A stretch of DNA of 64,000 nucleotides from Micropterix aruncella (GCA_944548615.1 OX155951.1:42262113-42326112), one strand, 5' to 3'. Positions 23,391 to 35,050 are shown, counted from the stretch's first letter. Numbers and translations are program-made. Notes: generated by a model not told the origin, from the sequence alone.

Positions 23391-24139
23391 TTTTATCAGT
23401 GGGTTTACGGACCTACTGCAAATAGTAGCTTAGCACGTACATATTGTTCTATGTGTATATTTTAGACTATTTTTAATATTCATTACGAAATATTTAGTTA
23501 TTTTTATACTCGATACGCGCACATTGTAGTGGCGTATTCGAATCACACATCCATCGGTTCGAAATCCAAGGACGTCTTGTTGCATGATTAGTACTCGTTA
23601 TTTAAGTAATTGCGTAAACTTTCGCAGTCTACTAACTCTTGGCCGTACTAAAACGCCAACGTTATCTGGTTGCCATATTAAAATAAATACATAAAGCAAA
23701 GATAGCTGGTCCATTAGCGCGCTCTAGATAAATGATAAAAAAATTTGGAAAACATCCGATAACAAGATGTTAGCTTCTTATTTTGGGCCCTCCCTTATCT
23801 GTAGGTATGCGAAGCTTGTTACAAATCTTTTTTTACAATTTGGTTATACGCACAAACATCACTTTTAGACCTTCCAGGTGGTAAGCTCGATGGTTAACAA
23901 TCATAATAATTCTGGCCGTCCACGGTGTAAAACTTGTCTTCTATTAGATCAAAGTGCTTCTTTTCTAGTCCGAATACAAGTAACAGTTACAACTTTCTTT
24001 TAAATTGCAGTTGCGATTCTAAAACTGTAGTATATACTGTGCAGGACCTGCAGGTTATTATACATTGGAGAAAAACAACACCACTAAATATTAGATTAAA
24101 TATTCATATATGAAAACGAAGACTAATGCGGTCGTTTGA
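23391..24139. other. No recognisable gene
   Basis: AT-rich; no open frame or repeat recognised. Confidence 0.45.
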
Positions 24140-24355
24140 CATTATAAATAAGATAAAATCGAATTTACCTCGTGAAGTTTGTAACACCCGACGTTTCGGC
24201 GATGTTACAGCCGCCGTTGTCTAGGGTAGATTGGTCCAGTCTACCCTAGACTATACTGGACCAGTCTACCCTAGACATCGGCGGTTGCAACATCGCCGAA
24301 TCGTCGGTTGTTTGAAAACTTCACGCGGTAAATTCGCTTTTATCTTATTAATAAA
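24140..24355. repeat. Palindromic (fold-back) repeat, about 215 bp
   Basis: The left arm (24145-24237: agataaaatcgaatttacc, acccgacgtttcggcgatg, gtctagggtaga) reappears as the reverse complement in the right arm (24262-24353). The DNA could fold into a long imperfect hairpin. The centre holds two copies of ccagtctaccctagac. One-arm relatives sit at 34.85 and 41.3 kb. It is MITE-like in form, but no target-site duplication was confirmed. Confidence 0.7.
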
Positions 24356-27039
24356 TAATCATATTATAGTGTAGGTAATGGAATGCAACTCCCAATAGCG
24401 TTGCGTGCCAGGGCACATACATAATTTAGCATTTGATCTATGTTTTAAAGGTAAAATAATCAAGTGCCTTTATGATAACGCTAAAGAAAGGCATGTCAAA
24501 TATTGGGAAATGGCTTTCATGCATATTTTAGGCGCGTGCAAAGGTTCTGGTCTTTATATGAAAACATAATATACTAAGCGCATATTTGTTCGGACATCAA
24601 TAAAACTTATTCATTAAAAGCTTTTTTTTAAAATAATTATTTATTTCATAATAATGTTTTGCGCTTTTAGTCATGGTAGTTTAAATTGGTGATTATGGTA
24701 CTTTACGGTACTATAAATTGATCGCGTAAGATATTATTTCATTTCTCCTTGATCGGTTCTTGGAATTTGAATTTTCAAATAATTGTTCAATTTCAGAAAT
24801 GACATAAATAACCTACGTATTATCTTGATAACGGCTTGAGCCGAAATATTGAGTTGAAACAATTTTCATTAAGAGCCACTAATCGTCTATTTTTTTCTAA
24901 CGTCGATTCTTATCTCTCCCTTTATTGTGTTGCTACTGTATGTAGACAGGAATAAGCCCGTCTGTCCTACAGTAGGAACCATAATAGGATTAAAACGCTG
25001 AAAGAAGAGGTGGAGAAGTAATAGGCGTGAAAATGCTCTTGGTCTACAGCGACCAGATAAGTTAAAAAAAATCTATTTCTTAATAATTCTGTTAATTTAA
25101 TCATAATGTTCGCACATAATTCTTTCATTCTTTTTGCCGCAAAGAACTGCCTTTTAGTTATTTTTTCAAAATAATTCCAATATAATATATAATATAATTT
25201 CCTCAGCGAAAGAGATGAGCGATGCGGTGGTTACTGGTTTTATTCATTCTTAATCGGAATTTTCTGCCACGATAACGAAGCATAGCCAGGATGCTAACGC
25301 GCCAAACTGTTGTTACTGATGCGTCATTAATTATAAGTTTACTTTCCCATATGTATTGAATGCAGCAATTGTGTCGATTATATTTATCATTTTCCTATTT
25401 ATGTTTTTACTTAGCATTTTTACTTACCTTAGCAGAAACTCAATAAAGGGAAACCATCCAGTTTTTCAGTTAATTAACACTACAAAGAAAGGGAAAGCGC
25501 AGTCGCGATAGTACATATATCCTTCCACAGTACAAAAAAACAAAATGTGATCCCAAAATTTCTGATTATTGTTGAGTTTTTGGTAGTATGTGTGTACATT
25601 GTATGTATCGAATCTTCATATTTTTTTGGATTTGGAGAGGGGGTCGTCGGTTGTTTATTGTTGCATAATAATTGTGAAAATTGTTTATGACGGAATTATA
25701 AGAACAAAATATACGATTTGTCTTTCGCCAAACTGATTAGACGAAATTATAGATACTTGAGTTAATTTCATCAATGAAAACCCCTTTTAGGTGGATCAAT
25801 TCCTTTTAGTTTTTTCGATTCGTTTCAATATTAAATCATCGTTTAATGAAAGTTAACAAATAATTTTCAATTTAAATGGTTTTTTAAAAATATAATAGAA
25901 ATATATTTTCGAAGCTAAAAACTGTAAAATTTGTTACAAGTTATAAAAGATCATTATCGTGTTTATTTCCCATGTAAATGAAATATTTTTCGACAAAAAA
26001 ACAACTTAAAAATTGCATTACATTTACACAAAAGAGGTTTTCCTCTAAAAGAAACCCCTAAAGATATATATTTTTTGTTATTATAAACAGAATGGTATGC
26101 CCTAATAACAAAAAAAATACCTTACTGTTTTAGTTTTTAATTTACAACCACGAACTTATGTACGCAGAGGTGCTTTCATACATTATTTCGACTGATTAAA
26201 ACCGCCGCGCCGTTAGCCGCGTCTTGGTTGTGTCGAAATGTTTGTATTATAACTATAAAAAACCATAATGTGAAGGGACTTACTTTAGAGAAAATTTAAT
26301 TTTTTGTAAATGTCACAACTTTTTAGTCATATTTTTTTTTCTATTGAAAACATACAAGAAAATGCATCTTTAATGACTTTTTATTAAAGATACAGATTTC
26401 GCTTCTAAATTGTATTTTTTTAATAGCCTTTGATTTTTTAATAGCCTAGGAAGTTTTAAAGTAACTTTTGTTAAGCGAGGATTTTTTCTTCAGATGAAAT
26501 TTTATAAAATCCACAGGAAAAAAATTATAGCACTTAATCTATTTAACGGTTTTTTTTTCGATGGAATGAACTAAAGCATATATTATTTTCGCCAGTTTAG
26601 TTCTGCAATGGATAGATTGTATTTAATAATTTGTTACATACTTGACGATTATTTATTTAATTATTTCGGTATAACAATATTTTATTATGTATTGCGATTT
26701 TCAGCAACCTCTAGGGAATTTCACCGGTCAGGTTTCTTCTGGGTCGGTCTTCAGGGGGTTAAAAAATAATCAAAAATATCCCGCACGTCAAAAAGTACCG
26801 AAATAAGCACATCCAGTTTACAGTCAATTTAAAAGTGCTCTGAAGAAGTATTCCAACTCAATTTTCCACCTCCTCTAAACTCGCGCGTCGAGGCATACAA
26901 TAACGGCGATACACTGTCCGTTCACGATATGTGGAGGTTTCTCCTGCAAACCATATTTTGGAGGCCTACATTTTATCACACAGCCGGCACCTTATATCAT
27001 TCGTATTGTGAGATGCAATGAGAAGTTACGGCTGTAGAG
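24356..27039. other. 2.7 kb without recognisable gene
   Basis: Strongly AT-rich, with long A and T runs around 25.9-26.6 kb. No open frame of 60 codons on either strand. Confidence 0.5.
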
Positions 27040-27310
27040 ACCTTTCTTCATCTTTAAAAAGTTCGCTCAAGCAAGTCTAATTCGAAGTCCCAACGCTCCT
27101 TTAGGTATCATACCAGGTATTTTTAATATAATTACCTATTCCATTGATATGCCTTTGTCTCGAATATATTTGATCCTCTCACCGTTTACTCCAATACCAA
27201 CTGCACTAGCAAGTATTCCTGTCGTTATTTCTTCGCAGTAGGCATTAAATAGAATAGGACAAAATGAGAAGCCTTATCTGACTCCTCTTTGAAGGCATAT
27301 ATTACTCAAT
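27040..27310 (-). pseudogene. LINE reverse transcriptase fragment (RTE/L1-like)
   Basis: Minus-strand reading from about 27300 gives RGVR*GFSFCPILFNAYCEE, then SAVGIGVNGERIKYIR. This is the RGVRQGCxLSPxLFNxYxEE block of LINE polymerases followed by the VNGERxxxIRYADD lead-in. The YADD itself has been lost. A further stretch (LGLRIRLA, near 27080) resembles the later LELRIRLLKCY segment. Stops and a missing catalytic box show it is dead. Confidence 0.65.
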
Positions 27311-27897
27311 GTAATTAAGAATGATATAATTAAATTATTCCAATCAACAAAAAAGACTATAATATAACAATTGACAGTAAATTACATCGGTAAGTAATAA
27401 ATAATTGTTGTTGGTAGATGTGGATTTCAATATATTTTAAAATGTCGCTAAGCGCATACATTTCGATTTTAAATAAATACACCCGGATTGACTTCTTAAA
27501 AATATCTGTTCTTGTATAGCGGCCAGTTATTTTAAGACCGGTACTTCAAACAGTTTTCCTTACAAAGAAAACAATAGTGCAATGTTCAAATGTTGAATGT
27601 ATCTAATTCATATTTTTGCAGCATAAAAGCCAACTGTCGTTCCCCCTTCCGCTCCCCTCGCTTCCTCTTCCCCCTTCACCTGGTTTACAGTGGTGTTCCT
27701 TTACCTCATTCATTGATAATTTACTTACAGCTATTTCAGTATACGATCAATCATCTACGATTTGGAGTACACGCGACGAAAATTCTGATATTAGCGTACT
27801 TTCGTCGCATACGTCAGGAAGTTGATTGATTATTATAATATAACCATGGCCGTTATCATGCATCGCTTTTTTCAGTGTTTACTCTTCTTCTTTTATT
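27311..27897. other. Spacer
   Basis: A C/T-rich patch at 27638-27690 accounts for two overlapping short frames here; they look like composition artefacts. Confidence 0.4.
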
Positions 27898-28700
27898 TAT
27901 TATTTTTTTTTTTTAATACTTTATTCATTTGTTTGTTTGTACATTTAGCCCCATTGTTATCAATGTTATAAGTAACTCGGAAAAATTGAACACCGAAATG
28001 CAGCTAATGCTCAGTGCCCACCTAACTAGGACTTAAATGTCCCGTATCTAGGCGGGTCAGAGTAAATAATTGAAATAAGTAAAACAACTTACGTAACAAT
28101 TAGCCTAATTAAAGTAAAAAAAACCTTTTTATTTTTATATTCAATGAATGTGCTTAATTAAGATTGAATAATATATCAGAATAAATAAATAACATAGGTA
28201 ATACAATATGGCAAATACACATATACGTAAATACGATTTTAATAAATAATAGATGCTATATGGTATAAACATATTTATAATTAATTAAAATATATAAATA
28301 CAATTTTAAAAGCAGTATTTAAAAAAACTTGAAATAACATAAATAAAAATATGATACTATTAATATATGCATAATAATGTATATAAATATACAATATTAT
28401 TTTTAAATTAACCGTTATACATACGCTTTACAAACCAAGTTTTCAGATTTAGACCTCCCTAATTCAAATAACCATTTATTAATTTTGTCTTTAAACTCTT
28501 GATTGTTCTTTATGTGTTTCCATTTTTCCTCTATGTCATTATATAGTTTGGGACCAATGAAAAAAGCTTGTCGTTGTGCAAATGTTGTTTGCACTCGAGG
28601 AATAAGGAAATTTTGTTTCCGTGAACTCCGAGTATTGAAGTTTTGCTGACTTTGATCATATCTATCTTTGTGTTTATGAAGTTGTTGTTGAAATTATTGT
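27898..28700 (-). pseudogene. CR1-like LINE, C-terminus and 3' UTR with poly(A)-like tail
   Basis: On the minus strand an open stretch of about 90 codons ends at a stop at 28415. It includes TTFAQRQAFFIGPKLYND and FKDKINKWLFELGRSKSEN, closely parallel to FGQRHFTFIGPRMYNSLP and FKKSLTDWLLEVGRD in the long LINE at 59.4 kb. The 3' UTR runs to about 27900 and ends in gaataaagtatt followed by a run of As. Above 28690 the frame is lost and short gttgaaatt repeats appear, so the 5' part is truncated. Confidence 0.75.
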
Positions 28701-30164
28701 TAAGAAGTTGAAAGTTAAGATAGTTGAAATTATTTTAAAGAAGTTGCGCCCGCCGTCTTTAATGATCTTTAATATTTGAGAAAAAGGTGGTCGATCAAGA
28801 TGGTTTTAATAAGAATTGTATAAGTCAGAATAGGTCAACTTCACGTTAGGGGCGAGAAAGTTGGACTAAATATGCAGAGAAGGTTGTTATTGCTAAGGGC
28901 TGGACTTATTATTGATTGGAAAGACTGGGGTATATTATTATACTTCTAAAGCCAGTTCTGCAGACCCCGGTGAAGCCAAGGCATCTGCTTCAAATACTTA
29001 ATCTGTTTGTAGTCTCGAGAGAGTTATCGATGTTTCCACGTAGACAATCGTAAAATGATATTCCTAAAGTCGTAGCAGCATCCCAAGACCTTTATAGATA
29101 AATAATACTGTTGATTATATAGGTTATTCGATTGCTCAATGCCGTACTACGTTTGGACAGCTAGGATTTTACTATGAAACGCAAAGTGTAGATGGCACTC
29201 ATAGTTCCAAACATTTATTAATGTTCTTTTATGTTCAGTATCGCAATATATGGCGTTTTAAACATGCCTATAGGTTATCCTATCTTAAAATAAAATAATA
29301 TTTTAATACCAAAAAAATGTTTGAAATCATAAATCTTATTATTTTAATATTATTTACACAATGATTTCAATGTTGTTATATATGACCGAATAAATTTATA
29401 TTTGTTTCGCCGGACAATGCTATCAGCGCCACCTGCATGTCTCCGGCGCAGAAGAGTTTCCAAAGCGCTCTATGGCATTGAGTAATCTAATGCTGTATAT
29501 AATTATTGATAATACTAACGTACGCCTAATTAAACGTTCGTTAAAATATATCTAGAGGATTTTATTTCCAATGATCAAGCAGTGCCAGAGGATGAAAACG
29601 AACGAATAAATGAATACTCTTTATTACCAGGCAACTCATACTATTTTATGAGAAATATTTTCAATACATATAACTGTCCTAATATTGAAACAAAGTTGTA
29701 ATAATATTTAAAAAATGGTTCGACTAACCGTTTGCGTTTTTTTGTTGTTGCATCTACGTTAGATATGCATACATCGATGTAGTTAATACATCTATTGACT
29801 TTCTAATATTTTATGTTGGCATAGACTTCATGTTGTAATATTGCTGCATATTTTCTCGGATCATTTAATTATATCGTGTCACGCTTGTCTAATTGTTCCG
29901 TTCCTCTCGCCTGTTTGGAGCCTGAAGGGTCGCTGGAAGTTGCATGCAGACTGCATAATATTTTCAGGTCGCATCTAACCTAACCTGACCTCCGTATTGT
30001 CCAACGTTGCGGTGTTTCTGTTAGCAGTGTTCGCATGTCATTTGCATGGCATCATCCGCGTAATGCTCTCGCTGCGACACGGTATGTCAAAGCCGTGCGA
30101 TTGATCAGTCACGTGTCGCTATGTCGCGTCGCGTCTCTCGTCGCCTTGCCCCTCTACGTGCTAT
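28701..30164. other. No recognisable gene
   Basis: Contains ctaacctaacctgacct at 29977-29993, a two-unit TTAGG-like stretch. An 80-codon frame at 30035-30277 overlaps the mariner remnant on the other strand and is not a gene. Confidence 0.45.
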
Positions 30165-30350
30165 CACAGATTAATCGGACGGCTGTGTCTATCTTTAACA
30201 GATGCGACCAGAACTGCTCCCAGCTTTCTCGACTCGAATCCGTCTCTTTCAGGAGCATTTTCAACTTGGGATATTAGCCAAAAATCACACGAACCCATGT
30301 ATCGGGATTAGGGAGCCTGATGAAACACTGTAATACTGACTGAGAATGCG
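30165..30350 (-). mobile_element. Mariner-like element remnant, C-terminal part
   Basis: The minus strand reads CDFWLISQVENAPERDGFES at about 30285-30226, matching the PCDFxLFPKLKxxLKGxRFES block around the third catalytic residue of mariner transposases. The flanking non-coding sequence (agcctgatgaaacactg) also occurs in the 11 kb and 50 kb remnants. Confidence 0.6.
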
Positions 30351-30392
30351 GAATTGGATACTATTTCTAATAAGCACCTACATCCTCGACAA

Positions 30393-31016
30393 CTAGAGTT
30401 GTCAACCACAACGGGCGAGCCCGTCACCTCAGGAAGTTTTAATCTCACTGGAGTGAGCGGAGAAGACTTGGACAAAACAGTCCACCGTCAAACTCCGCCA
30501 CAAACCCGTAAGAGGCCAACGCCTTAATCGCGAGATTAACACTAACGCCCTTACTTCCAATTGCGACCAGATTACTCCAGTATCTCGATTGGTTACGAGT
30601 TCGAGGTCGCTTGCGCGGTCCTCTCCCTTAAGAAGCGGCGAAACGGCGTATACCGAATCTATCACGGACCACGGCATCCTTTGCCCGGCTGTTCACCCAG
30701 GATCGGGTAGCCGATGGTCGTTTCGAGAGCTGTCGCCGTAAGGTCCGCAATCACCCCCGCTCTATAGGAAACAGTACTGCTTCCAGACTCCCCCGACTGT
30801 TAGTCAGAGGGAGCTAAGGGGCCCTTGCTGAGTGTGCCACAAAGACCCATTCTGTTCAGGGTTGGTCACAAGCACGGGTCAACACCCATCCGACGGCTTC
30901 CACGCATGAAATGCGAGCCTGGGTAGGACTCTGGCCTTAGGGTTAGTTTCCCCTAGGAATCAATCTTCTGGCGCTCCTGGACGGTCTGCGCTCCGTGCGG
31001 CATAAGCCAATCGATT
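30393..31016 (-). mobile_element. Unclassified element, copy 1: module A plus inverted module B
   Basis: Module A (30393-30804) matches 52510-52961 in the same orientation over about 410 bases, from ctagagttgtcaac to cccccgactgttagt. Module B (30809-31016) matches 52962-53168 in reverse complement, from gggagctaa to caatcgatt. The inversion has tight borders right after gttagt. The minus-strand frame in module A (30677-30429) stays open for 82 codons, but its product is not recognised. Module A's left end is shared by all three copies, so it is probably the 3' end of a retroelement on the minus strand. Confidence 0.7.
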
Positions 31017-31124
31017 GCGCACTTGTAATTTTGATAAGTTCCACTTTTTGTTTGCGAACTTTTGTAGAAGTGTCGTATTTTTCCCATTTTTTATATAGTG
31101 TCTCGACGAAATGAATGCGATGGT

Positions 31125-31575
31125 ATGATTTCCACATTAAATCCAGTATTTCATGACTTATTGTCTAGACGACCAACAGTAATAGTGGTTCATATTTACG
31201 TACTATTTCCAGTATATTTCAAATACTTTTCTAGATGGCTTTAAGTAGTAGAATTTGATGGTTCCGGCTCTGCATTATCTTATTTATTATGCCTGTTTTC
31301 CTTTGTGACCAATAGTATTAGAATTTGATGGTCTCATTTCCACATCATTTCAGGTATATACGAAGTGGTTTCCTAAATGACTTGCATTTAGAATTTTACG
31401 TTTTCGCATTGTATCCGGTATATCGTGAAATATTTTTTGGTTGGCCAGCAGTAATAAGACTCGTTTGTACAATAATATGTTCACATAATCTCCGCTGTAC
31501 CTATTATAGTTTTCTCGATGACCAGCATCAGTATTTCGACGACCATTTCAACGTCATTCGATATTTCACCAAATT
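31125..31575. repeat. Degenerate minisatellite, unit about 66-71 bp
   Basis: A motif order (ttccacatcatttccagtat, then cgaaata.tt, then gatgacca.cagtaataga, then atttgatggt) recurs about six times with much divergence. Good unit starts are near 31128, 31187, 31252, 31322, 31392 and, disrupted, after 31459. A 93-codon frame through it (31325-31606) is probably incidental. Confidence 0.6.
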
Positions 31576-31849
31576 TAGTGAGTATTGTGATGCATTAGGT
31601 GTTTAAGAATAACATGTTCTCGTCCGATAAGCGTACTGGTTCGTTTGATTACCGTGTTCTGTTGTAACATTAATTTTATCACTTCATAGCATTCCTATCG
31701 GAACACGGGCGATTAAAACAGATAACGTCAAGATTATATCCAAAATCTTCGTCTCTTAGTCGATCGCTCGCACCGAAAATTGAATGGTGTGTAAGTGCGT
31801 TTGAAGAGATATAGACTCAGTTAAAAAAACAGACGATTTAGTTCTCAAG
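31576..31849. other. Spacer
   Basis: Nothing recognised. Confidence 0.4.
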
Positions 31850-32150
31850 GTGGGTATCCATTAGGTTCGCGCACCGACTCTGCTCCGCGCACATGCAACT
31901 GCTCCAGTAGTGGATACGTTCGCGCTCCTGGAGCGTGCAACGGTGGTCGTGGACGCAAGCAAAGTGAAACGTCTCGCGCACCACGTTCGGCGTTCAGTAA
32001 ACGCGAATCCATCGCTATGGAGTAGGCCGAGGAGAAATGTCTAGCTCTAATCGAGGAGTACAGAAATTATACAGTGCTGTGGGATCCCAAGGATGAGAAT
32101 TTTAAAAATAAATTCTGGCGATGACATCGCTCAATGTTCGAATGAAAACT
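31850..32150 (+). pseudogene. MADF-domain protein fragment, probably from a PIF/Harbinger transposon
   Basis: ATG at 32017 begins M-E-stop-A-E-E-K-C, continuing LALIEEYRNYTVLWDPKD and NFKNKFWR before further stops (32017-32145). LI..YR....LWDP....YKN is the core of the MADF DNA-binding domain, found in insect transcription factors and as the accessory DNA-binding protein of PIF/Harbinger transposons. The first stop replaces a position where these proteins usually have tryptophan (TAG for TGG). The GC-rich 31850-32000 leader, starting ggtgggtatccattaggttcgcgc, looks like a transposon end. Assignment to Harbinger is inference; a host MADF retrocopy is possible. Confidence 0.5.
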
Positions 32151-32407
32151 GCGGATCACTAGTTGTTATTGAGTTGATTGTTATTGAGTTGAAGTTCTCA
32201 TATACACACATAATAATTTTACGAAGTAGATCAAGGAATTATTGTTACGATGGTTTTACACAAACTATCAAAAACACAACAATTTATCAAAAAACGTGCG
32301 CAAAATTACATACTACGCAATCGGCAACCGCAACCCGCGGCACTTACGCCTATACTGACATGTTCACGCCGCGAAAATAGCGCTGTTAGCCTGAATTTTA
32401 TTAATAG

Positions 32408-32930
32408 CACAAGAGCATGCTATTATTGAGCAATTGCCACTTAGTAACATGTGTGTCCGACGCATTGCTAGTAATGAGCATGCTTATTTCGAGTATGCTC
32501 ATAAATCAACAGTTGTTTAATTTTCGAGCATGCTATCTGAGGCCCGGGCGGAAGGGGCTGTGCCCTTGAGCACGTGTGAACAGTTTGCTTATTATGAGCA
32601 TGCACATACGGAAAATTTATAAATTTTATTCTATTATTGTATTATACTAGTATTTTATTCTAAGCCGAGTAATGCACTATAGTGCAATTGTGGGTATTAA
32701 ACTAGATAAAAGTGGGTTTTCAGCAAAAATGCCGTATCTTTAATAAAATGACGGCACTGATGCTAAGCATATTGTAGATGCTGAATTTTAGCTTTAAGGT
32801 ATTGACAAACATGCTCATAAATGAGCATGCTTATGAGTATGCTCAAAATTAGCATGCTCCTCAACTGTACAAATTTGCTTATTTCAAGCATACTTATTTT
32901 AAGAATACTCTTGAATGAGTGTGCTCAAAA
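32408..32930. repeat. Cluster of GAGCATGC palindromes
   Basis: GAGCATGC or a one-base variant occurs about ten times in 520 bp, on both strands: 32413, 32476, 32491 (gagtatgctc), 32526, 32596, 32811 (atgctcat), 32823, 32835 (gagtatgctc), 32851, 32885 (variant) and 32917 (gagtgtgctc). A longer unit, gcatgcttat..gagtatgctca, is present twice (32478 and 32825). The spacing is irregular. Clusters of short repeated motifs are typical of subterminal transposase-binding regions, but no protein partner can be shown here. Confidence 0.75.
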
Positions 32931-33075
32931 CAAACCATTGTACATACGTGCTAGTTAAACGCAGGCTCTCGGCCAAAATGGAAGCTAGGTCCGTCAGTTC
33001 CATCCGCACAGAACTCAACATAATAATACAAATAAACATAATAATACAAATAATACAAATAATAGAATAAAATAC

Positions 33076-33095
33076 GCGCCCTCAAAAGAGGGCGC
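33076..33095. repeat. Perfect hairpin gcgccctc-aaaa-gagggcgc
   Basis: Two 8-base GC-rich arms around a four-base loop. One arm (gcgccctc) is repeated at 33111. No T-run or coding neighbour gives it a terminator role. Confidence 0.8.
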
Positions 33096-34849
33096 AGATT
33101 CATCAAAAGAGCGCCCTCAAATCATCGATGTTTGAGCTCGATGCCTCAAATTAGTATTTTGTTTTAGATATGGCACTCTTGCTTTCGATGGCAGTTCCGC
33201 TATTCGAAAATGTCTACTTCTCGCCGATTTCCTCTCTGAAATGTTCACCGCCTTGATTTTATTCAGCGCTCCATACTGGTTTTTCAGCGCTCCATATTGA
33301 CTTATTGACTATTACTGCCAAACTAAGTTTCTTAGCGGGAGTTTCGTGTGTCTAATCTGTTGTATGCAGAAGTATGTAAAGTCGATAAAATCTTATTTAA
33401 CAAAACTGTCGTTAAGCTCGAGGCGTTGATAATCGTTTTCGGACGAAGGGTTAATCACCTAATTTGCGACTCCGATAGTCGGAATAAATCGTCTTCATCC
33501 ATTAACGATATTTAGCAATAACATGTGAAATTAAAATAGCCCAGGATTTTTTTTTAGCAAAAAGATTGTTGCAGAAAAATATTCTGAATCTACTTAAATA
33601 TTATATATGCCTAAATATATGTACCATTGTCTCAACTGCGTGGTTGCTACGGCCGCGATGTAATATTTCTCGTCCACAATGACAAAAATTGATATAGTTT
33701 GGCAAACGACGCGCGAAGATCGATCGCGTATTGATCCTTCTTTACAAGTAGCGATGCAACCACTGATTAGTCTATCGCGCGTCGCTGAATTCAACTTCAC
33801 CTGGTCCTGTTGGATGACGGCGTAATAAACCAAGAGGCCGTTACAAATTCGTTGGTGTTTTTTGATGGTGTTTTTTATTCGGCCACTGTAGGTTGCAAAA
33901 AAATCCAAATAAATAACCTACTCGTATACCTTTCGAGACAATGGAAGTCCTTACATTTGGGCGCTTCATTTTTATTGTAACATTTCTATGTACCTACATA
34001 TCAACAAATATTCATTCCAATCTTTGTATCAGACCGCCATTTTACGAATCGAATCTTACGGATCCCACGGTTAAAAGATAGATAATTCTATTTGGCATTG
34101 AGTATAGATACATTCTTTTGTAAAGTTTACGCTGTATGAATTGGCGAGGGTTTAGGCACAGTGGACGAACTAATGTCTCTTGAAAATGCATTAATGTTAA
34201 TAGTCGCGTCGCATCTGGTAATGTCTCGGTATTAGTCGACTGAAGTGCAGCTATCAAAGCCTGAATTGCGTTCTTATACTTAGACTACTCTCACTACGAG
34301 AGTAATTAGTACTTTATTTCGTAGAACTTGGGTTGTTACCGGGAGGAGAAAGCTATTTTATTGTTTGGGAAAGGAACAATATTCGAATGGTTTGTTTATT
34401 AGGCACCGGTGAAGTTTATTTATTAAAAATAATAATTTGTGTTTTCGGTGTTTTTTATGTTTGCCAAACAGCTCAATATAATTAATAACTACATTACATT
34501 CTTAATTAACTTCTTTATTATATAAAAAAATGGCATTGCAAATTGTCATTTTCTTTGATAAATGTTATCAAGGCACTTTTGCATATTTAAATATATACTA
34601 TTATCATAATAATGTATTTTTTATTTTTTAATTATCATATTATATGTATGTACTTATTTATAATAATTTTTATTTATATATATATATATATTTAATATAA
34701 ATTCATGTAAAGTTTATGCGATTATAGTATCTATGTATGTATTATATTAGATGTAAAAATATTTATTTATGAGTATTTGAACTAAAATACCTTCCGTTTA
34801 ATTAGTCTCTTCAAAATTTTTAAATTTTAGAATAAAGTAACTACTATAA
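33096..34849. other. No recognised gene; one unexplained 104-codon frame
   Basis: A minus-strand frame (33908-33594) begins MDFFATYSGRIKNTIKKHQR and stays open despite AT-rich surroundings. Its DNA has a distinct, GC-richer middle (33700-33800), suggesting an inserted repeat. I do not recognise the product. Elsewhere AT-rich, including a (TA)n run at 34675-34692. Confidence 0.4.
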
Positions 34850-35050
34850 ATAGGATAGAAAACGAATTTACCGCGTGAAATTTGTAGCACCCGACGTTTC
34901 GGTGACGTTGCAGTCGCTGTTGTCCAGGGTAGACTGAGTTTCTATCCTATTGTCGTTTTCTATCCTATTTATACCTATATGTCATTTCCTACCTATATGT
35001 CGTTTTCTATCCTATTTATAATGTCATACAATCGCGATAGTCTTCGATTT
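34850..35050. repeat. One-armed relative of the 24.2 kb fold-back repeat, with local tandem repeats
   Basis: 34861-34935 matches the left arm at 24.2 kb (aacgaatttaccgcgtgaa, acccgacgtttcggtgacg, gtccagggtagact). It is followed by three copies of a ttttctatcctattta-like unit (34938-35020) and then atgtcatacaatcgcgatagtcttcgatttt, which has a counterpart at 41.42 kb. Confidence 0.65.

Noticed and set aside
32408..32930. CRISPR-like array
   Set aside because: Repeats are 8-10 bp palindromes at irregular spacing on both strands, in eukaryotic DNA; no repeat-spacer structure.
33076..33095. Transcription terminator
   Set aside because: GC hairpin without a T-run or an upstream gene, and intrinsic terminators are not expected in an insect nuclear genome.
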